From the NCBI GenBank assembly GCA_035340715.1, contig DAOQTX010000054.1:1-17334 (forward strand): a stretch of 17,334 nucleotides of DNA, given 5' to 3'. The position numbers and the translations under genes are program-made. Source of the DNA: DAOQTX01 sp035340715. Lineage in GTDB: Bacteria; Bacteroidota; Bacteroidia; AKYH767-A; OLB10. Below, piece after piece: positions 1 to 7,300 of the stretch; position 1 is the first letter of the stretch; each line of letters opens with the position of its first letter. The notes beneath the pieces were generated by a model. It saw only the letters and a list, made by a program, of their open reading frames with translations. It was not told the origin of the DNA and ran no database searches.

Positions 1-46
1 TACACTTTTAATGTAGGGGTCCTGGGTTCGAGCCCCAGCGGGATCA
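1..46 (+). tRNA. tRNA-Lys(TTT), 3' part
   Basis: This is the 3' part of a tRNA gene; its 5' half lies before the window. Visible in order are four bases of the 5' anticodon stem, loop CTTTTAA at 5-11 with anticodon TTT at 7-9, the 3' stem TGTAG, a 5-base variable loop, T stem CTGGG, T loop TTCGAGC, T stem CCCAG, the 3' acceptor strand CGGGATC and discriminator A46. No CCA is encoded, so it would be added after transcription. The anticodon reads Lys codons AAA/AAG. The assignment rests on the loop alone because the D arm and 5' acceptor strand (expected GATCCCG) are not visible. Confidence 0.85.
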
Positions 47-48
47 CA

Positions 49-82
49 AAAAAAGGCAGTTGATTTATCAACTGCCTTTTTT
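49..82. terminator. Bidirectional Rho-independent terminator
   Basis: A perfect 15-bp stem runs from AAAAAAGGCAGTTGA (49-63) to its complement at 68-82, with loop TTTA. The A-run and T-run flanks give a U-tract on either strand. It lies 2 bases after the tRNA on the plus strand and 17 bases after the stop codon of the minus-strand gene ending at 100, so it can end both convergent transcripts. Confidence 0.9.
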
Positions 83-99
83 CTTTGATATCAAATCGA

Positions 100-2157
100 T
101 TATCTGGCGATTATCAATTTTTTACTTACACTTTCGTTACTTGATTTAATAACAATGTTATAAATTCCATTGGCAAAATCAGTTACCGAAATGTTACGTG
201 CATATTTACCTGCATTTAACTCATCCATATTTGAATACACAACTTTTCCAGTCATGTCTACAATTTGAATGCTGATATTATCAGATTTGTTTAAATCCAA
301 ATTGATAGTAGTGCTTTCTGTTGCTGGATTTGGATAAACGTTAAAAGAAAAATCAGATGCAATCGCATCATTGATGCTTAATAACACATCACCTTTATTC
401 GCATTTAATATATACTTTGATGAATAATCACTAACCCAAGCGATAACATGCATGTTAGCAGGATTTTGATTGGCCAATAAAGTATAATTGAATCCATGAT
501 TGTAAGTATTGTTTTCAACTACCGTACCTGGTAAACTTCCAGCTTGTCCATCAAATCCACCTAAAATTGCTCTTCCAACATGATCGTATTCCATGTTTGC
601 AAAATTCACCGGATTGGGCTCTGCTTGCCAATTATGGCCTGCGCCTGTTAGAGGTATATTTTGCGATTGGAATGAATAATAATTCACTTGGTTGTATCCT
701 GATGTGTTGCCGGTAATATTATCTTCAATCACAACACAATTAAAGCGGTAATCACCTGTAAGACCAATTGCAAATGTTGCTGAAACATCTATGGTGAGAG
801 AGTTGCTTACTGCATTATGTGTAGCAGTTGCCGCAACATCACAAGGAGGAACGTCATTGATTAAGTTATTGTAATGAACGAAGAAACTTGAAGGATCTAT
901 ATCTATAATTTTTCTATCGACAACTCCGCTTGGATAGCCACCAATTAGAGCACCCATTCCTGCATCATAATTAGCTACTGCCATTGGGTCATTATTATGA
1001 ACTGCAACCAGTAATGCATTGGTAGGATGTACCACCGCTAAAGAGTCCATGTAAACAGCTCCTCTTGGGCACCATCCACACCAGGTTCCTGTAGCTTCCT
1101 CAAAAACTACTTTTTTCGTTGGCAAAAAGGTTAGAACACCTATGAAATCATTCAATGTATCATTCAATTGATTTTGGTCACCCGCTAACTCTATCCAAAC
1201 TTTTACAGGATAATTTCCTGAACTTGCTTGCATATAATTTGTCGAATGATTGAAATTGTATGAGCCAAACGATGGGATGTTTAATCCATTGAGAACATCG
1301 GTATAGGTTGATCCTTGTATTTCATACTTAACGGTAATGCTGTTAATAGCGGCAGTTCCAAAATTTGCGATCTTTCCAGAAATAATAACATTGGCCGGAG
1401 CAACATGGAAGTTGGCAAAAGTAAGTTCTTCTAATTTTGCTTCATTCGCTGCCTGAACGCCCTGCACAAACATATAATAGCTATTGTCAGCCGGTGTAGG
1501 ATCTGAAGAAGCTAAATTGTTTACGTTTGGAGAACCTGTTACTTGCACTGCAGTTGTACTATTGATTTGAACCCCAAGAGTAGCGGTAATTATATTAGAA
1601 GCAGCATGTCGTTGATCTACTATATAAATATTATTACTTGTTTCTTCCAATACAATACTCCAATAGGTCCAACTGGTAGATCCGGGAGCGGAGTAAGAAG
1701 AAAAGAAAATCCAATGCTGACGGTTTGGTGCCGTACCAAATGTTTTAGTTACGATGTTGTCATTAGAACCATGTCCAGAAATACCCCATGCGCAGATAGA
1801 GTTATCGGGAACTAAGGCACTAGGAATAGCAACATTATTATAAGCAGGTGCAGTTGCAGCAGCCAAATCAAAGGTTAATACACCCGATGTAGAAACTTTA
1901 AATTGAGTATAGTTGCTTCCATTAAAATTAAATGAGAAAGGAATGGTTGCAGTTGAACTCCATGCAGGACTAGCTGCTGAACCCGCATGAATGCTAGTCC
2001 ATCCGGCAGGTATGCCACCACCTACAGGATATTCAGTGTCATTGTTCAAATTGCCAGGATTTTGCCCTGCATTTATAAATGGTAAATAATAATATTGAGC
2101 ATTTACCATTCCGGCACTCAACATTATAAATAATAAAAGAGTAAAAATCTTTTTCAT
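100..2157 (-). CDS. Omp28-related thioredoxin-like T9SS cargo
   Basis: A 685-residue secreted protein of the Omp28-related family. It starts with a Lys-Lys signal peptide ending about residue 20 (VNA/Q). A beta-rich region of unknown role (about 25-235) is followed by a CARDB/Ig-like segment (about 243-345). The thioredoxin-like core has motif CGWC at residues 360-363, after VVFEEATGTW, and a probable cis-proline loop, GGYPSG (406-411). The C-terminus is a T9SS type A sorting domain (YPNPA at 608-612, ending KKLIIAR), so the protein should be moved through the outer membrane by T9SS and anchored or released there. The redox or thiol role is inferred from the CxxC; family members' biochemistry is poorly defined. 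The adenylate cyclase gene lies 112 bases upstream on the same strand with no clear terminator between, so co-transcription is possible. A strong terminator follows. Confidence 0.85.
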   Translation of the reverse strand: MKKIFTLLLFIMLSAGMVNAQYYYLPFINAGQNPGNLNNDTEYPVGGGIPAGWTSIHAGSAASPAWSSTATIPFSFNFNGSNYTQFKVSTSGVLTFDLAAATAPAYNNVAIPSALVPDNSICAWGISGHGSNDNIVTKTFGTAPNRQHWIFFSSYSAPGSTSWTYWSIVLEETSNNIYIVDQRHAASNIITATLGVQINSTTAVQVTGSPNVNNLASSDPTPADNSYYMFVQGVQAANEAKLEELTFANFHVAPANVIISGKIANFGTAAINSITVKYEIQGSTYTDVLNGLNIPSFGSYNFNHSTNYMQASSGNYPVKVWIELAGDQNQLNDTLNDFIGVLTFLPTKKVVFEEATGTWCGWCPRGAVYMDSLAVVHPTNALLVAVHNNDPMAVANYDAGMGALIGGYPSGVVDRKIIDIDPSSFFVHYNNLINDVPPCDVAATATHNAVSNSLTIDVSATFAIGLTGDYRFNCVVIEDNITGNTSGYNQVNYYSFQSQNIPLTGAGHNWQAEPNPVNFANMEYDHVGRAILGGFDGQAGSLPGTVVENNTYNHGFNYTLLANQNPANMHVIAWVSDYSSKYILNANKGDVLLSINDAIASDFSFNVYPNPATESTTINLDLNKSDNISIQIVDMTGKVVYSNMDELNAGKYARNISVTDFANGIYNIVIKSSNESVSKKLIIAR

Positions 2158-2269
2158 GTTTTTTTAGTTTGATTTAAGATTAAGAAATTAAAATTAACAC
2201 AATTCTCTTGTTTTAGGAAATCTGAAAGCTGCTTTAACAAAAAATTACAATTAAATAGGAGAATTTTAA

Positions 2270-4210
2270 CTAGGAATACACTCCTTCTACAAAAAACATC
2301 TCAATTTCGCCTTTATTTTTAGCGGAAATTTTGCCTCTCGATACACAAACAAACTGGTCCTTAATCAACTTATGGGTTGCTTCACTGATGTTGATTTTAT
2401 TTGTTTCTCCCGAACTTTCCATACGACTTGCTGTATTTACTGCATCTCCCCATATGTCGTAGGCGAATTTTTTGGTGCCCACTATACCGGCAACCACTGG
2501 TCCGGAATGTATGCCTATTCTTAGGTCAAACCAAGGCTTATCTATTTCTGCACGCCTGATTTTATTTTCAGCAATAAAAGATAAAATTTCGATCGCGGCA
2601 TTCGTCATAGCTACAGCGTGATGTTCATTTGGAGAAGGAATTCCGGATGCACACATATAACTATCGCCTATGGTTTTGATTTTTTCAATGCCGTGCTTTT
2701 CCATTATTCGATCAAATGCAGAATAGCAATAATGTATTTCTTCAACGAGTTCTTCAGCGCTTAACTTTTCACTTGCTTGAGTAAAATTTTTGAAATCGGT
2801 GAACATGATGGTTACCAAATCGAAATGTTTTGCCTTTGCTGAACCCGTGTTTTTTAACTCGTTTGCAGTGTCAGCAGGTAAAATATTCAGGAGTAATTCT
2901 TCACTTCTTTTTTTCTCAGTGCTGATACGATTTCTTTGAATAAGAAAAACCGAAGCAAACAGTAATACCACAGCAAATCCACCGATGAATACATTTCGAA
3001 TTAATCTTTGTCTGCCAATTACTTGTTTTTGTATTTCATTATCTTTTACTAATAAATCAATTTCTCCTTGTTTCTTATCCATCTCAAAATTAAACATCAT
3101 TCCTGATAGTTTCTTATCGGTTGCAATACTGAAAATAGTATCCTTAATACCTATGAGCAATGTTTGATATCGGAATGCATTGCCAAAATCTTTAGTAAGT
3201 GAATATACATTCGCTAATCCTTCATATGCTTCTTTTAATTCATAGTTAGCGTCAATCGACTTGCAGATTTGTTCGGCTTCGTCATAATAGGATATTGCTT
3301 CCTTGTATTTTTGTAATTGAACATTGGAAGCCGCTAAACCAAGTAGCGACTGTGCAACTTCTAACTTGGCATCTATCGCAATGGCATGCGAGTATGCTTG
3401 TTGATGATATTCAATTGCTTTTACGTAGTCTTTTTTATGTGTGTAAACTTTTCCAATATTGTTCAGTGTATATGGAATGTTCTCAGAATTCTCTTCATAC
3501 GCTTCAAGTGATTGCAAAAAATAAAAGAGTGCAATTGAATCTTGCTCTTTGCCTAAATATATTTCACCCATGTTTACGGTGACGGTTCCAATGGCATCTT
3601 TGTCGTTGATGATTCTACTGAGTGGCAAAGCCTTCTTATAGTATTCGAGTGCTTTGTCTTGTGTGCTTGGTTTATTGGAATACACAGCGCCAATATTTAT
3701 AAGGCTTGTAAGAATTCGTAAGGTGTCTGGAACGGATTCAGCATCCGTTAATGATTTTAAATGCATGTCGAGCGCTTTTACATCATCTCCCTGAATATTG
3801 TAGATTGCGCCCATGTTTGAGTACATATTGCTGGTACCGGTTTTATCTCCTATCGAATCAAAAACCTGCAACGCTGTTTGCCAATCACCTAATGCATCGA
3901 CATACTTTCCTTGAAAATACTTTGTTAAACCCAAACTTTTGTAGGAGTATGCAATTCCACTTGTATAATTTATTTTATTTGACAGACGTAATGCTTGATT
4001 TGCATAGTTCAATGATTGTTCCGGATTTTCGCCAGCTAACAGGTTACTGATTTGATTATATAAATCTACTTTGCTTTGATTTTCAGGCAAAGAGGCGGCT
4101 TGATTGATTAGCTGCTCAGTCTTGTTTTGTGCCAATGAAAAACTAAGGGTAAAGCGCACTAACAGAAAACTCAATAGAAAAGTTCGAAATATTTTTTTGA
4201 CAAGGATCAT
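2270..4210 (-). CDS. Membrane class III adenylate cyclase with TPR sensor
   Basis: A 646-residue protein predicted to make cAMP from ATP. A signal peptide or first membrane helix (1-27) precedes about six to seven TPR-type repeats (about 30-355, with GxxY...A...Y..AL spacing), a short helical linker, one transmembrane helix (about 404-424) and a cytosolic signalling helix (LLLNILP, 440-445). The class III cyclase domain covers about 463-646. All key residues can be seen: metal-binding D472 (MFTDF) and D516 (IGDSY), adenine-specifying K512 (KIKTIG) and D585 (YDIWG), and transition-state N592 and R596 (VNTASRM). One chain carries both half-sites, so a symmetric homodimer is expected. Topology places the TPRs in the periplasm, where they may sense a protein or peptide. 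Family knowledge supports cyclase chemistry; the stimulus is unknown. A cNMP-binding kinase lies two genes upstream. The ATG at 4210 is the only good start before the signal sequence. Confidence 0.92.
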   Translation of the reverse strand: MILVKKIFRTFLLSFLLVRFTLSFSLAQNKTEQLINQAASLPENQSKVDLYNQISNLLAGENPEQSLNYANQALRLSNKINYTSGIAYSYKSLGLTKYFQGKYVDALGDWQTALQVFDSIGDKTGTSNMYSNMGAIYNIQGDDVKALDMHLKSLTDAESVPDTLRILTSLINIGAVYSNKPSTQDKALEYYKKALPLSRIINDKDAIGTVTVNMGEIYLGKEQDSIALFYFLQSLEAYEENSENIPYTLNNIGKVYTHKKDYVKAIEYHQQAYSHAIAIDAKLEVAQSLLGLAASNVQLQKYKEAISYYDEAEQICKSIDANYELKEAYEGLANVYSLTKDFGNAFRYQTLLIGIKDTIFSIATDKKLSGMMFNFEMDKKQGEIDLLVKDNEIQKQVIGRQRLIRNVFIGGFAVVLLFASVFLIQRNRISTEKKRSEELLLNILPADTANELKNTGSAKAKHFDLVTIMFTDFKNFTQASEKLSAEELVEEIHYCYSAFDRIMEKHGIEKIKTIGDSYMCASGIPSPNEHHAVAMTNAAIEILSFIAENKIRRAEIDKPWFDLRIGIHSGPVVAGIVGTKKFAYDIWGDAVNTASRMESSGETNKINISEATHKLIKDQFVCVSRGKISAKNKGEIEMFFVEGVYS

Positions 4211-4249
4211 TTGTTAAATAAAAGTAAATATTCTTTTTGATAGTCCAAT

Positions 4250-4288
4250 AAAAAACGACTCTGTATTCCGTTATGGATACAGAGTCGT
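4250..4288 (-). terminator. Rho-independent terminator of the giant protease gene
   Basis: A 12-bp perfect stem (4255-4266 with 4277-4288, ACGACTCTGTAT and its complement), extendable by a G-T and a C-G pair, with loop CGTTAT. Read on the minus strand it is followed by a run of T (4250-4254 region). It begins 19 bases after the stop codon at 4308 and separates that gene from the cyclase gene, which must then have its own promoter. Confidence 0.88.
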
Positions 4289-4307
4289 AAATAATGCGAA
4301 AACAATT

Positions 4308-7300
4308 TTATTGAACAATAAAAGCTATGCTATGAGATTCATCTTCACTCGATAGCGATAAAAAGTAAATGCCAGACGTAAGCATCCTAATATCGATTGA
4401 TTGCACAAACTCAGGGCTTGCATGGTATCTATCTTCAATTACTTTTTGACCTAAATGATTGGTAACGGACAACAAAACATCCACCTCTTGTTTAAATGGA
4501 TCAGAAAAATAAATTCGATCAGATGCCGGGTTAGGATACACGGTCAAATCGTTTTTGTTAATAGATGAAGCCATATACTTCAGCGAATTGCTACAGATTG
4601 GCGTAGAAGAGCTGACAGTTTTACTGACTAATTTTTTAACATATCCTTGATAAGACCATACATTCCATGTAAGTGGAGATCCATCAAACAAAACATCGTA
4701 ATAAGTAATTCCAGGCTGAAATACTACCGGAGGAGTTCCGATATAAGTGCCAGCCGTGAGAACCATATTATCGGCTCCAATTGGGATGTAGATGCTATAC
4801 ACATTGTTGTTGGTTGCTTTTAAATGTGCTTCATATGAAAGGCCCGATGGATGATTGCTTAAGGTGTCCATACAAATAATACTTAAGGTAATTTTCGAAG
4901 TAGTTCCATTCTTGGGATTTACATATAAAGTTCCAGGGATGTAGTTGATATTATAATTTACCGGTGGATATAGTAATAACGAATTTGGAATGATGGAATG
5001 AGTTCCCGGGCTTCCATAAAACAATGGGTTTACGGTATAGAATGGCCCTGTAAAGATTGAGTCATTACCTCCGACTACAAATCCACTAATCGTTGATGTA
5101 AAAGGTGGAAGGCATTCGCCTTCAAATATAAACTTGTCATCAGCTACAACTGTTAGATCAGCCGGAGATACATTAAGAATACCTGAAACATATTGTAAAT
5201 AATAGTTGGAAGGAGTAATTAATCCGGCACCAACCGGGAGCAACTGATGAGTTCCAACAAAAGGAATTCCGGTTATCAGTACGTTGTTGCTATCATAAAC
5301 CTCATATCCGGGCGAGGAACTAAATACAATAGAGTCCACATCATCATATTGAAAGCCACTTGTTGTATAGGTAAAGAAATTGGGCGATCCATAAACGATG
5401 CTGGTATCATTTGCTTCAATTTGTAATGGAGCAGGAAGAATGTGTAAGTCTCCTAGTGCATAGTCAATGTCAAAATTATTTGAAATCATTGGCGCTGGAA
5501 CAATAGTCCAATTTCCTACCGTTGTTCCTGTAATCATGTTTATAGGAGTTAACTCGTAAAGAGTATCATTGGGTGGCGCCAGATAGTCGGTGGTGTCAAT
5601 TACTACCACTACATTGGAATTGCTGTTGTTGTCCACTGAACTTGAATTGATCAATGGAGCTCCATTAACCAAACTTCTTCCATTTACGGAGGCTATTCCA
5701 TTAACTAATGACCTGGCATTGACTAATGATCGAGCATTGACTAAACTTCTAGCGCTGGTGAGAACTCCATTTGCAGAATCAACTTGATAGTCGAAAATAT
5801 TTTTCAAGGCGACATCTATTAAATTCAAAGTGTCGAAAGACAAATTATTTCCATTCACCAGACTTCTTCCATTCACCAAACTTCGGCCACTCACCAGAAA
5901 TGCCATATTGATGAGATCGGCATTTACTAGGCTTCGTCCATTGACTAAACTCCTTCCGTCTACTAATACCAATGCGTCACTAATTTTGCTTTGATGATCG
6001 AATTGGAGAGAACTTAGAAACACAGCTTGATCTAAAGGATCGATATTAGTGGCATCATAGATGTAAGAAAAAGTAACTACATCCGGACAATCTCCATAAA
6101 TTATAGTTGTATCGTTCGCCTCTATAGTCAAAGGCATTTTTTCTATAAACAAAAGTCCATCTACAAACTCATACGTATAAAGTTCTAGCAAAGCCAAGTC
6201 GTCTGGATTTGTTGGATCAAGGCTATCAATCGTTGGCCGAATAAAATAGATCCCTGCATTAGAAAGGCTATTGGCTGGTGTATTGTAATAAATTGAATCG
6301 AGACCTAAATCAAGAAGAGTAAAACTTGTTGAATCTAAAGGAATATTATCTACAAAAACCATAGAGCTAAATTGTGGAATCTTCTCACCGAATTTTTTAG
6401 TTTTATTATCGGCTACCACTTTTACTTGTTTCTTGATAGGAGAGAAGAAGAACAATGAATCGGAATATCCGCCATCGTTTAATAAAGGAGTGATTGGCGG
6501 ATTATAGATCTGAATGGGAGGATTGCCGGTAAAAGTTGGAATGATGGCTTGCAATTGATTTCCACTAATGATTGTTGTAGGCAAATGTGTTCCTCTGAAT
6601 ACAATTTCAGAGAATGCAGTTAAGTAATTTCCATTGACAGTTACTGTTAATGCAACAAGTCCCGGTATCAGATTTGTATCGTACTCCAATGAAATTATTT
6701 CGGGTGTTGGCGCTGCAAAAGTGTTCATTGCAGCATTGATATCAACCAAACCGAAGCCACTGTTTACATCATAACCACTTCCATCCATATCCACCGCTGT
6801 ATTTCGAAGCAATGATCTTATTTCAGATGGACTCAATGAAGTATTATAGAACTTTTTTCGTGCGCTGAGCAGAAGAGCTGCACCGGCTCCGGCATGGGGT
6901 GCTGCACATGACGTACCGAAGAAATTTGGGAAAGCATCTCCATCTATATTTACACCACCTAAGAATACTGTAGTATTTACTCCATTAGGTGCAGTGAAGT
7001 CGGGCTTTGTACGCGTACTTCCATAAACAGAAGTTCCTCCACGAGAAGAAAATGATGCTATGGTTGGAGGGGTTACTCCAAAAGCAGGTGTATTGGTATA
7101 AAGAACAGCACCAACTGCCATGGCACCTTCAGCATTCGCTTGTCCGACTATAGTAGAAGTACCGCTGTTGAATTCGTTGATCACCATTTCACCTCTAAAC
7201 ACAACATATTTGAAATTAACATTGTCAGGTCCGCTAGGTTTTGAGATTAATAAATTCGCATCGGCATTTCCTCCAACCACAGTAAAAGACAAAACTTCAA

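Noticed and set aside
1543..1815. Open frame on the plus strand inside the Omp28-like gene
   Set aside because: It is antisense to a well-supported coding frame, has no recognisable domain and has no promoter or leader.
3295..4050. Two plus-strand open frames opposite the cyclase TPR region
   Set aside because: They mirror the TPR codons, are Cys/His/Leu-rich and resemble no protein family.
4219..4248. Possible cyclase promoter: TTG, 19 bases, TACTTTTA
   Set aside because: The -7 box has one mismatch and would give an almost leaderless transcript. A promoter is needed here because a terminator lies upstream, but this match is too weak to annotate.
5590..5787. Plus-strand open frame with repeated LTND/LTK phrases
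   Set aside because: The repetition is the reverse complement of the RSLVN array. The minus frame carries the domain context.
5664..5954. CRISPR-like or minisatellite array
   Set aside because: Units are short, in frame with a CDS, unevenly spaced and differ in codons. There are no constant repeats with unique spacers.
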